From Alistipes sp. (GTDB taxonomy: Bacteria; Bacillota; Clostridia; Oscillospirales; Ruminococcaceae), in NCBI GenBank assembly GCA_023667265.1, contig JAMPAJ010000001.1, forward strand, positions 1,417,151-1,481,150: a stretch of DNA of 64,000 nt, in the 5' to 3' direction. The notes beneath the pieces were generated by a model. It was not told the DNA's origin and did no database searches. It worked only from the letters and a program-made list of their open reading frames with translations. Position numbers and translations under genes: made by a program. Of the stretch, positions 34,187 to 42,433 are shown piece by piece. How positions within the stretch are numbered: position 1 is the first letter of the stretch; each line of letters starts with the position of its first letter.

Positions 34187-34270
34187 CGTTTATAAAGCAC
34201 GCGGAATATTTTCAGTAGCTGTTAAATCAGCGAGTCTTGCTCGCGGCTACGTGAATTGCCAGCGGGGGCT
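34187..34270. repeat. Decayed copy of repeat family 1
   Basis: The segment starts CACGCGGAATATTTT and ends AATTGCCAGCGGGGGCTC followed by ACCGC, matching both conserved ends of the repeats at 4141 and 22947. The middle is diverged and the TTGCAA/TATAAT promoter end is missing. A small CCAAAGG/CCTTTGG hairpin follows near 34283. No gene lies in 34009-34324. Confidence 0.5.
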
Positions 34271-34324
34271 CACCGCCTCTGCCAAAGGAGCACCGCCCCT
34301 TTGGAATCCCAATGTTAATTATTC

Positions 34325-36715
34325 TCACTGATAATCTTTATTTTTCACCGTAAAGAAATTACGTATACCCTCGATCAGTATCGTCAGGTAACGAAGCGTC
34401 GGCTCGGCAATGATCGCGAAATTCACGCAAAGAAGAATACACTGTACCGACATTCCCGACACGCTGAAAAATCCGCCAAGGAATACCATGCTCAGAGTCA
34501 GCGAAATACCGCATATAGCCCAGATCCCCCATTTTATCGTGTTCATAGGCTTGCTGATGCGGAATACTATCATCATTCCTACCACGCTGAGGAGAATTGT
34601 GGACGCAGTTGAAATATCCGCCTGACTGGAATTGAAAATGCTGCCGAAGAATATCATAGCCGCCACTATTATTGCATCGGTCAGTCCAGCCGGAAGAGCC
34701 TTCAGCATAATATTGGTCATAAACTTGCCTTTTATAAGCTCCTTATTCGGTATCTGAGAAAGACAAAGTCCCGGCAAACCTATGGTAAACACGCTTACAA
34801 GCGAAATGTGCGCCGGCTTCAGAGGATACGTTATGCCGAATATCAGCGTTATAACGGACATGAGGAGTGAAAATATGTTCTTCACAAGGAAAAGACTTCC
34901 CGAACGCTCCAGGTTGTTGACGACCTTTCTTCCCTCCATTACAACGTTTGGCATCTTGGAAAAATCCGATTCCAGCAGAACAAGCTGTGAAGCCTGTGCC
35001 GCCGCGTCGCTTCCGGAAGCCATCGCAACAGAGCAGTCAGCCTCTTTCAAGGCAAGAACATCGTTTACGCCGTCTCCTGTCATGGCAACGGTTCTTCCGG
35101 CTTTTTTCATAGCACGGACAAATTTCCGCTTCTGCTCGGGAGTTACGCGTCCAAAAACCGTATAATGCAGCACAGCCGCTTCTATCGCGGCGTCGCTTTC
35201 AAGCGTAGACGCGTCAATATATTTTTCAGCGCCAGAGATACCTGCGCGCCGCGCCACCTCGGAAACAGTAAGAGGATTGTCGCCGGAAATAACCTTGATC
35301 TCCACGCCCTGCTCTGCAAAAAATTTAAATGTATCCGGTGCGCTCCGGCGTATGGGATTTGACAGAATAACAAAAGCCAGCGGCTCGGTTTTCCCGGTAA
35401 GACCTTTTCCGTCGGGTACGCCGTCGTATCTGCCGAATACAAGCACGCGGCAGCCTTGCCGGCTATAAGAGGATATGAGCTTTTCATGATCCGCAGCGGA
35501 ATCGCCGAGAAGAAATTCCGGCGCGCCCATAACATATGCTCCGCTTTCAAGGGTGGTGCTGCTGTATTTGAACTCCGAGGAAAAGCCGGTCAAAGCCACA
35601 ACGCGCGCTCCCGTCGGATTGTGAAAATAACTTTTTACAGCAAGCATAGTTGCGTTGTCAGCCGACTGTGCCGATGCAAAATCGCTAATAAGCGAAATCA
35701 CAGTCTCCTCCGACAATCCGCCGACCGTCTCAAAGCCGGAAACGCTCATTTTTCCTTCGGTTATAGTTCCGGTTTTGTCCACACACAGCGTGTCCACACG
35801 GGCAAGAGTCTCGATGCACTTCATATCGTGAACGAGAACCTTTCGTGTTGCAAGGCGGAGCGTGCTTATCGCAAGGGTAGTGCTGGCGAGGAGGAAAAGT
35901 CCCTCGGGGATCATTCCGATAATTGCAGCGACCATGCCCTGGATACTGCTGCTTACGCCGTTGTGCTCGAAGAAATGCTGCTGACAGTAGAGGGCAATTC
36001 CTATCGGGATAATGATTATTCCCGTCATTTTGACTATCCTGTTCAGCGAGCGTATCATCTCCGACTGCTCGCCCTTTTTCGTTTTTTTAGCCTGAATAGT
36101 AAGCCGGGAGATGTAGGAATCAGCTCCGACCTTTTGCAGCCTTGCACGGCACGAGCCGGAAACGATAAAGCTGCCCGACATAAGGCTGTCTCCGGGATTT
36201 TTGATTATTTCGTCAGCCTCGCCTGTCAGCAGGGATTCATTAACAGACACAATGCCGTCTATGACCTCGGCATCCGCGCTTATCTGATCGCCTGCGCGGA
36301 AAATGGCAATATCGTCAAGAACCACATCCTTTGAGGGCACAGCGATCTCGCAGCCGTCCCTGATAACCTTTGTGGAAGGCTGGTTCATGACCGAAAGCTT
36401 GTCCAGAACGCGCTTTGAACGGAGCTCCTGGATAATACCAATGAGAGTGTTCGCCACGATGATCGGCATAAATGTAATATCACGGTATGTTCCGGCGTAA
36501 ATTATAAGTCCGCCAAGGATGAGGAAAATGAAGTTGAAGTAGGTAAATGTATTGTCCCGGACGATCTCCCCGACTGATTTTGAGGGCGGCTTCGGGGGAC
36601 GGTTGTCAAGTCCGGCAGCCTTGCGCTGGTGAACCTGCTCCGCCGTCAGACCAAGCTCCGGCGAAGCGTTCACACGCGGCGGAGACGGCAATTTTTGTAT
36701 GGCAATTTTATTCAT
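34325..36715 (-). CDS. Cation-transporting P-type ATPase (CtpE-like)
   Basis: A 796-residue membrane pump. The phosphorylation motif is CVDKTGTITEG, the actuator motif LLTGEADE, and the hinge MTGDGVNDVLALKEAD. The membrane motif PEGL (GMIPEGLFLL) and about ten hydrophobic segments resemble the CtpE group, implicated in Ca2+ transport in mycobacteria. The ion cannot be fixed from sequence alone. An in-frame TTG precedes the ATG at 36715. It lies between the two dockerin enzymes but on the opposite strand. Confidence 0.88.
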   Translation of the reverse strand: MNKIAIQKLPSPPRVNASPELGLTAEQVHQRKAAGLDNRPPKPPSKSVGEIVRDNTFTYFNFIFLILGGLIIYAGTYRDITFMPIIVANTLIGIIQELRSKRVLDKLSVMNQPSTKVIRDGCEIAVPSKDVVLDDIAIFRAGDQISADAEVIDGIVSVNESLLTGEADEIIKNPGDSLMSGSFIVSGSCRARLQKVGADSYISRLTIQAKKTKKGEQSEMIRSLNRIVKMTGIIIIPIGIALYCQQHFFEHNGVSSSIQGMVAAIIGMIPEGLFLLASTTLAISTLRLATRKVLVHDMKCIETLARVDTLCVDKTGTITEGKMSVSGFETVGGLSEETVISLISDFASAQSADNATMLAVKSYFHNPTGARVVALTGFSSEFKYSSTTLESGAYVMGAPEFLLGDSAADHEKLISSYSRQGCRVLVFGRYDGVPDGKGLTGKTEPLAFVILSNPIRRSAPDTFKFFAEQGVEIKVISGDNPLTVSEVARRAGISGAEKYIDASTLESDAAIEAAVLHYTVFGRVTPEQKRKFVRAMKKAGRTVAMTGDGVNDVLALKEADCSVAMASGSDAAAQASQLVLLESDFSKMPNVVMEGRKVVNNLERSGSLFLVKNIFSLLMSVITLIFGITYPLKPAHISLVSVFTIGLPGLCLSQIPNKELIKGKFMTNIMLKALPAGLTDAIIVAAMIFFGSIFNSSQADISTASTILLSVVGMMIVFRISKPMNTIKWGIWAICGISLTLSMVFLGGFFSVSGMSVQCILLCVNFAIIAEPTLRYLTILIEGIRNFFTVKNKDYQ

Positions 36716-36749
36716 CAAACAAACTCGCTTTCAAAGTTACTATAAATAT

Positions 36750-36778
36750 ATTATACCATTTTTAATATGCAATTTCAA
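36750..36778 (-). promoter_or_regulatory. P-type ATPase promoter
   Basis: On the minus strand TTGAAA (36773-36778), 17 nt, then TATAAT (36750-36755), about 35 nt from the ATG. Further upstream, two short direct repeats occur: CAATTTCAACAATT at 36770 and 36827, and TTCCCTGGC at 36798 and 36869. Confidence 0.75.
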
Positions 36779-36957
36779 CAATTTTCGCCATATTATTTTC
36801 CCTGGCAGTTCTGTTGATGATTTGTACAATTTCAACAATTATACAATTTGTATTATCAATTTGTATTATTCCCTGGCGTATCGGTCAACACCAGCCTTGT
36901 TCCGCGATATTTCAAGAAAGTATATAAAATGAATATATAGTCTTATACACTTTGTCA

Positions 36958-36974
36958 TATACAAGTTGTATATT
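36958..36974. promoter_or_regulatory. 17-bp perfect palindrome, possible operator
   Basis: ATATACAA-G-TTGTATAT in the 528-bp gap between the P-type ATPase and the GH9 gene. It has the symmetry of a dimeric regulator site, but no regulator gene is adjacent. Confidence 0.4.
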
Positions 36975-37149
36975 TTATGGTATATCATTTATCTTAATCA
37001 GTATTCATCAGAAAAGCGTTAACTGAATATTCACATTCGACAACTATATTACAGCCTGTTATAGCAAAGTTGCACAAATTAATTTTCTGCCTTTAGGTCT
37101 AACTGCCGAAATTACCACTTTAGCAATTTTGTACATATTTAGTTAACAT

Positions 37150-37177
37150 TTGCTGGTGAAAAATATGTTAATATAGA
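37150..37177 (+). promoter_or_regulatory. Probable GH9 promoter
   Basis: TTGCTG (37150-37155), 16 nt, then TATAGA (37172-37177). A 12-bp palindrome lies just downstream at 37192-37203, where a bound repressor would block initiation or escape. Confidence 0.5.
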
Positions 37178-37191
37178 TATAGAGATAAATT

Positions 37192-37203
37192 GCCTTGCAA
37201 GGC
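37192..37203. promoter_or_regulatory. 12-bp palindrome GCCTTGCAAGGC
   Basis: A perfect self-complementary sequence at about +8 to +19 of the predicted GH9 transcript. It could be a repressor operator or a short 5' mRNA hairpin. Confidence 0.45.
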
Positions 37204-37243
37204 AAAACAGGAACGGAAATACTATTGAAAAGAGTTGAGATCT

Positions 37244-39592
37244 ATGAATAAGTTCAGAAAATTATCGGCACGTATCACCTCGCTGGTTTCCTCAGCAGTT
37301 ATGGCTGTTGGCGCAGTAAGCGTGTCCCCGGCGGCAAATTTGACCGTAAACGCAGCCGGAGGCGGTGACGACTACGCAAAGCTGCTCCAGTATTCGCTCT
37401 ACTTCTACGATGCAAACTACTGCGGTCCGGACACCGGAGAGCGCTCGCGTCTCACCTGGCGTGACGACTGCCACACAAGCGACGGCGTGACCGGCGGCTT
37501 TCACGATGCCGGAGACCACGTAAAATTTGGACTTCCTGCCGGATATACCGCCTCACAGCTGGGATGGAGCTACTACGAATTTTCCGATGCCTACAATGAG
37601 ACCGGTCAGGCAAGCCATCTCCAGGAGATCACCGACCATTTCGCTGAATTTTTTAAGGCTTCCGCCACTCTAAGCGGCGATACCGTTACAAATTTCGTAT
37701 ATCAGGTAGGCGACGGCAATGCAGATCATGCCTACTGGCGCGCTCCAGAAGTTGATACCGATCTCAGCACACGTACAGTTCTGAGCACCTCCTCCGGCGC
37801 AAGCGATATTGCTGCTGAATATGCCGCAGCCCTCGCGCTCAATTACATCAATTTCAAGAATGAGGACGACCTGAAATACGCGAAGGCTCTCTACGCATAT
37901 TCCGTAAAAACAAACACGATCACCGGAGCTCCCGGCTTCTACGAATCCACCAGCCTTAACGACGACCAGGCATGGGCTGCCGGATGGCTCTATCTCGCCA
38001 CAAAGGATAGCTACTACAAAGAGCAGTGTACAGCAAAGCGTCCCGAGGTCTATTGGTTCAACAGCTGGGATAACAACGCTCTTTCGGCTAACTGCGTTTA
38101 CGGCTATGTCACCGGAGACTGGAGCAAGGCTGATAACTATCTGAAAGGACAGTGCCGCAGCTCCGACTACCTCTTCGCAGACGCCTGGGGAAGTGCGCGT
38201 TACAACGCTCAGATCCAGTTCTGCGCGCTTGCTGTTTCACGTCATACAAACTCCAATTACAACGCCTGGGCTAAGGGACAGATGGACTACCTCATCGGAA
38301 ACAAGGGCGTAGGCTCTGCATCACCTGTATGCTTTGTTGTTGGATTCGCGGACAACGCCGCTAAATATCCGCACCACAGAGGCGCGTCAGGCTTCAGCAG
38401 CAGTTCGCAGTTCAACGCGTCCAACGGCTCCTACAGCAGCAGCGGACACGTTCTCCCCGGCGCTCTTGTGGGCGGTCCTACAGACGCTAACGGTTCATAT
38501 GTTGACTCCGTTCAGGATTACCAGGCAAACGAAGTTGCCCTCGACTACAACGCCGGTCTTGTCGGCGCGGCTGCCGGTCTCTATGCGGCTTACCATACCG
38601 GCTCTGTCGTTCCTGTTTCGGAAATTCCCGGCGTCAAGTCAGACGTTAACGACTCCGAGCCTGTCATAACAACGCCCGCGGTCACAACTCCTTCCGGCTC
38701 GGACGATCCCATTGTTACTACGGTTGCTCCTGTTGTAGTTACGCCAGGTGTGCGGAAGCTTAACGTCAACACAGAACACTCCCTGGGCGGAAGCGACCAG
38801 TTTGAAAGATGGTACTGGTTTGAATTCGGACTTGGCGCAAATGAATATGTCAACAAAGTAGAGGTTGAACTCGAAGCTTCAAGCGGCAGTATTGGTCAGT
38901 GGCAGGGTGCGTTCGCTGTAAGCACATACGATTCAGACTGGGTTCAGACCGATTCCATGAGCGGCAATTTCGGCAGCACCGGAACTGTTGCCTGGGAGAT
39001 CCCCGAGAAAACCAGTCGGAATATCAATTATGACTCGTCGATGCTCAACTTCGGAACATGGTGGTGTGAGTCTCAGAATTTCAAGGTTAAATCTGTAACT
39101 CTTTACACTACCGCAGAGGAAGAGGTGACAACGACTGCGCCTCCGGCAACTGCCAGACCCACGACAACTACTACCACTACAACCAAGCCTACGACAACTA
39201 CCACAACTACGACTACAACCACAACTACTACGACTACAACCACAACTACTACGACCACAACCACCACAACTACTACGACGACAACTACTACCACAACTAA
39301 GCCTACAACGACAGCTACAACTGTCACCACGACCGTAACTACTAAACCTGTTACTTCGGCAACCAAGCCTGTTACTACTGCTAAGCCTGTAACAACGGCT
39401 GCTGCTCCGGAAACAGTCGAAGGCGACGTCAACAGCGACGGAGTTGTCGATATCGCCGACATCGTTGCCATGAGCAGACACCTGCTCGGACACGGCGGCA
39501 TTGACCAGGAAGCGGCTGACCTCGACGGCAGCGGCAGAGTCGATGTTTACGATCTCGTCCTCATGAGAAGACTTCTCATCTCGAAACTGTAA
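37244..39592 (+). CDS. GH9 cellulase with C-terminal module and dockerin
   Basis: Secreted family-9 endoglucanase predicted to attach to a cellulosome. Using ATG 37244 (MNKFRK; an upstream TTG is less likely) gives 782 residues. The GH9 domain has FHDAGDHVKFGLP (base aspartates), YPHHRGASG and NEVALDYNAGLVG, with the catalytic Glu. A beta-sandwich module (about 500-620) that looks like a carbohydrate-binding domain follows. A poly-Thr linker then leads to a dockerin, DVNSDGVVDIADIV and DLDGSGRVDVYDLV. A terminator follows. Confidence 0.95.
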   Translation: MNKFRKLSARITSLVSSAVMAVGAVSVSPAANLTVNAAGGGDDYAKLLQYSLYFYDANYCGPDTGERSRLTWRDDCHTSDGVTGGFHDAGDHVKFGLPAGYTASQLGWSYYEFSDAYNETGQASHLQEITDHFAEFFKASATLSGDTVTNFVYQVGDGNADHAYWRAPEVDTDLSTRTVLSTSSGASDIAAEYAAALALNYINFKNEDDLKYAKALYAYSVKTNTITGAPGFYESTSLNDDQAWAAGWLYLATKDSYYKEQCTAKRPEVYWFNSWDNNALSANCVYGYVTGDWSKADNYLKGQCRSSDYLFADAWGSARYNAQIQFCALAVSRHTNSNYNAWAKGQMDYLIGNKGVGSASPVCFVVGFADNAAKYPHHRGASGFSSSSQFNASNGSYSSSGHVLPGALVGGPTDANGSYVDSVQDYQANEVALDYNAGLVGAAAGLYAAYHTGSVVPVSEIPGVKSDVNDSEPVITTPAVTTPSGSDDPIVTTVAPVVVTPGVRKLNVNTEHSLGGSDQFERWYWFEFGLGANEYVNKVEVELEASSGSIGQWQGAFAVSTYDSDWVQTDSMSGNFGSTGTVAWEIPEKTSRNINYDSSMLNFGTWWCESQNFKVKSVTLYTTAEEEVTTTAPPATARPTTTTTTTTKPTTTTTTTTTTTTTTTTTTTTTTTTTTTTTTTTTTTTKPTTTATTVTTTVTTKPVTSATKPVTTAKPVTTAAAPETVEGDVNSDGVVDIADIVAMSRHLLGHGGIDQEAADLDGSGRVDVYDLVLMRRLLISKL
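39136..39332 (+). repeat. ACN-triplet repeat coding poly-Thr linker
   Basis: About 65 codons are nearly all Thr, using mixed ACA/ACT/ACC/ACG, with a few Lys-Pro breaks. Synonymous mixing shows selection for the amino acid rather than simple DNA slippage alone. The antisense strand reads as a spurious Val-rich ORF. Confidence 0.9.
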
Positions 39593-39597
39593 AACAC

Positions 39598-39633
39598 AAA
39601 CCGCACAGAGTCCCAGGACTTTGTGCGGTTTTT
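39598..39633 (+). terminator. GH9 terminator
   Basis: Stem AAACCGCACA-AGTCC type (AAACCGCACAGAGTCC with GGACTTTGTGCGGTTT) followed by TTTTTC, directly after the GH9 stop. Confidence 0.9.
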
Positions 39634-39679
39634 CTTGACATAAATAATGAATTGTGATAAAATTAAATAGGTGATGTAT

Positions 39680-40261
39680 ATGAAAATTATTTTAGCCTCG
39701 GCTTCACCGAGACGGCGCGAGCTGATGAAGCTTATCACAGAGAATTTTACCGCTGTTTCCGTAGATGCGGACGAGACGCTGCCCGAGGATCTGGGCGCGG
39801 CAGGAATTGAAGGGGCTGCGGAATATCTGGCTGATATTAAAGCTGCAAAAGCGCACGAGCTTTATCCCGGCGATCTGGTCATCGGCTGCGATACGACCGT
39901 AGTGTGCGGAGAAAAAATTCTCGGCAAGCCCAAAGACAAGTCTCAGGCGCGGGAGTATCTGCATATGCTTTCCGACTGCCGTCACACGGTATATACCGGC
40001 TGCTGTATACGATACGGAAAGGAAAAGTATTCGTTTTCCGTCGGCACGGATGTTTTTTTCAACAGTCTCACCGACGAGGAGATCGAGACCTATATCTCCA
40101 CCGACGAGCCTTACGATAAAGCCGGCGGATACGGCATACAGAGCAGAGGCGCGCTTTTTATCAGCATGATCTCCGGGGACTTTTACAACGTTGTAGGACT
40201 TCCCGTCTCAAAGCTGAATCAGGTTTTGAAAAAAATTATGAAGGAGAATGACCTAATATGA
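39680..40261 (+). CDS. maf: Maf-family nucleoside triphosphate pyrophosphatase
   Basis: Hydrolyses non-canonical or modified NTPs (dTTP/UTP/m5UTP class) to monophosphates. AGGTG 6 nt upstream selects ATG 39680 and gives 193 residues. It begins ILASASPRRRELMKLI and contains VSVDADE, CDTTVVCGEKILGKPKD and DKAGGYGIQSRGALFI, the Maf signature set. The stop overlaps the DUF1015 gene start by 4 nt. Confidence 0.95.
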   Translation: MKIILASASPRRRELMKLITENFTAVSVDADETLPEDLGAAGIEGAAEYLADIKAAKAHELYPGDLVIGCDTTVVCGEKILGKPKDKSQAREYLHMLSDCRHTVYTGCCIRYGKEKYSFSVGTDVFFNSLTDEEIETYISTDEPYDKAGGYGIQSRGALFISMISGDFYNVVGLPVSKLNQVLKKIMKENDLI

Positions 40262-41517
40262 ATTCAACTGCTTTTCACAACGGAAATATTCTTATTCCCA
40301 ACGAAAATATTGACATGAAAAAATGGGCTGTTATCGCCTGCGATCAGTACACCAGCGAGCCGGAATACTGGGACGCTGTAAAGTCTCAGGTCGGAGACGC
40401 GCCCTCGGCTCTTGACCTTATCCTGCCGGAGATATATCTGGAGGACGACGATGTTGGGCAGCGTATCGGCAGCATACACGAAAAAATGAAAAAAGCCCTT
40501 GACGACGGCGTTTTCACAGAGTACAAGGACGCTATGGTATACGTTGAGCGCGTCCAGAGCAACGGCATTGTGCGCAAGGGAATCATCGGCGTTATCGACC
40601 TCGAGAAATACGATTTCTCAAAGGGCAGCAGCTCTGAGGTGCGTGCAACAGAGGCTACTGTTATCGAGCGTATCCCTCCGCGTATCAAGGTTCGCCAGGG
40701 TGCGCCGCTGGAATTGCCTCACATTATGATACTCATTGACGACCCGGAGGAAACCGTTATCGAGACTGTCGATAAGACCGCTGCAAAGAAGCTTTATGAT
40801 ACTGAGCTTATGCAGAATGGCGGCAGCATCAGCGGCTATCTGCTTGACGAAGCTGCACAGGAAAAGATCGACGCTGCACTTTCCGCTCTTGCCGAACCAG
40901 CGGCTTTCAACGCGAAATACGGTCTGACGGACTCTCCGGTACTTCTCTATGCTATGGGCGACGGCAACCACTCTCTCGCTACGGCAAAGGAGTTCTACGA
41001 GCAGCTTAAAATAAATAACCCCGACAAGGACATGACAGCTCACCCGGCAAGATACGCTCTGGCGGAAATTGTGAACCTTCACAGCGAAGCCCTGAAGTTT
41101 GAGGCTATTTATCGCCTTGTTTACGACATTGACAACGACGGACTTATTGCAGGTCTGACTGAGACGCTCGGTCTTTCAGAGGAACCGGCTGAACAGTGGG
41201 TGGACATTGTCTGCGGCGGCAGCGAGAAGAAGCTCTACATCCACAAGCCTACGTCGAACCTGTCCGTAGGCTCGCTGCAAGGCTATCTGGACGGCTATAT
41301 CAAGGCAAACGGCGGCAAGATTGACTACATTCACGGAATCGAAAATGTTAAGAGCCTTGCTGAGAAGCACAGCGGAATTGCATTTATTCTTCCTGATATG
41401 GACAAGAGCCAGCTCTTCCCCACAGTTATCAAGGACGGTGCGCTGCCCAGAAAGACTTTCTCTATGGGTCATGCTGACGACAAGAGATTTTATATTGAAG
41501 CAAGAAATATTCTTTAA
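40258..41517 (+). CDS. DUF1015 family protein
   Basis: A 419-residue cytoplasmic protein of the DUF1015 family, common in anaerobes. Recognisable segments are the N-terminal WAVIACDQYTSEPEYWD, RIPPRIKVRQGAPLELPHI, and the central AMGDGNHSLATAKEFYEQL, which looks ligand-binding. The family function is not established; distant similarity to ParB/SerK-type kinases has been proposed for related folds. It is coupled to maf by a 4-nt overlap. Confidence 0.85.
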   Translation: MNSTAFHNGNILIPNENIDMKKWAVIACDQYTSEPEYWDAVKSQVGDAPSALDLILPEIYLEDDDVGQRIGSIHEKMKKALDDGVFTEYKDAMVYVERVQSNGIVRKGIIGVIDLEKYDFSKGSSSEVRATEATVIERIPPRIKVRQGAPLELPHIMILIDDPEETVIETVDKTAAKKLYDTELMQNGGSISGYLLDEAAQEKIDAALSALAEPAAFNAKYGLTDSPVLLYAMGDGNHSLATAKEFYEQLKINNPDKDMTAHPARYALAEIVNLHSEALKFEAIYRLVYDIDNDGLIAGLTETLGLSEEPAEQWVDIVCGGSEKKLYIHKPTSNLSVGSLQGYLDGYIKANGGKIDYIHGIENVKSLAEKHSGIAFILPDMDKSQLFPTVIKDGALPRKTFSMGHADDKRFYIEARNIL

Positions 41518-41547
41518 GCAATACCGCACAAAGAATGTGCGGTGTTG
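41518..41547 (+). repeat. Solo end hairpin of foldback element
   Basis: CAATACCGCACA pairs with TGTGCGGTGTTG across a 5-nt loop, right after the DUF1015 stop. Its sequence GCAATACCGCACAAAG matches the left terminal repeat of the elements at 4416 and 57871. It may be an internally deleted remnant that now acts as an intergenic hairpin. Confidence 0.6.
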
Positions 41548-41563
41548 ATATTGGAGGGATAAT

Positions 41564-42433
41564 ATGAAATACGGTCTTGTTATGGAGGGCGGCGCAATGC
41601 GCGGACTTTTTACCGCCGGCGTTACAGATGTCCTTATGGAAAACGGAATTGAATTTGACAGCGCAGTCGGCGTTTCCGCAGGCGCTTGCTTCGGATGCAA
41701 CTATAAATCACGGCAGCGCGGCAGAGCTATACGATATAATCTTCGCTTCTGCCGTGATCACAGGTATTGCAGCGTCCGCTCGCTTATTCTAACCGGAAAT
41801 ATGTTCGGAGCGGAGTTCTGCTACCACACCATTCCCGATAAGCTTGACCTTTTCGATTACGACGCTTTCACCAATAATCCTATGGATTTCTTCCTGGTCG
41901 CCACGGATGTTGAGACCGGAAAGCCTGTTTACTTCCGCATGAAAAATGCCGATAGAAACGAGCTGGAGTGGATGCGCGCCTCGGCGTCTATGCCATTTGC
42001 CAGCCGTATTGTCAGGCTTAACGGCAGAAAGCTCCTTGACGGCGGCATTTCCGACTCTGTTCCTCTTGGATTTATGGAGCGTCAAGGCTGTGAAAAAAAC
42101 GTCGTTATCCTCACCCAGCCACGCGACTATGTAAAAAAGCCCGGTAAAATTAATACCGCAATAAAGCTATTCTACAGAAAATATCCCGATTTTGTAAACG
42201 CGTGCGAATCGCGGCACAAAATGTACAATGAAGAGCTGGAGCACGTCCGCGCCGCCGAGGCTGCCGGAAGAGCATTTGTCATAGCTCCTCCGGAAAAGCT
42301 GCCTATAGGTCATATCGAGCATGACCCGGACAAGCTTCTCGAGATCTACCGTACAGGCAGAAAAACGGCTCTTTTACAGCTCGACAGCCTGCTCTCTTTT
42401 ATGAACACACAGCCTCATTCTTCAGGATCTTAA
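41564..42433 (+). CDS. Patatin-like phospholipase
   Basis: A 289-residue serine hydrolase with a Ser-Asp dyad. The oxyanion loop is EGGAMRG, the nucleophile elbow GVSAG, and the Asp motif DGGISD. It resembles the RssA/YchK-like bacterial patatins, which hydrolyse phospholipids or acyl esters. GGAGGG precedes the ATG. Its 3' end overlaps the convergent clpC gene by 35 bp. Confidence 0.92.
   Translation: MKYGLVMEGGAMRGLFTAGVTDVLMENGIEFDSAVGVSAGACFGCNYKSRQRGRAIRYNLRFCRDHRYCSVRSLILTGNMFGAEFCYHTIPDKLDLFDYDAFTNNPMDFFLVATDVETGKPVYFRMKNADRNELEWMRASASMPFASRIVRLNGRKLLDGGISDSVPLGFMERQGCEKNVVILTQPRDYVKKPGKINTAIKLFYRKYPDFVNACESRHKMYNEELEHVRAAEAAGRAFVIAPPEKLPIGHIEHDPDKLLEIYRTGRKTALLQLDSLLSFMNTQPHSSGS

Noticed and set aside
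36770-36877. Short direct repeats upstream of the P-type ATPase as an iteron origin
   Set aside because: Two pairs of short repeats with different spacing (57 and 71 nt) and no replication gene nearby.
39103-39501. Minus-strand ORF with a long poly-Val stretch
   Set aside because: Antisense reading of the poly-Thr linker codons of the GH9 gene.
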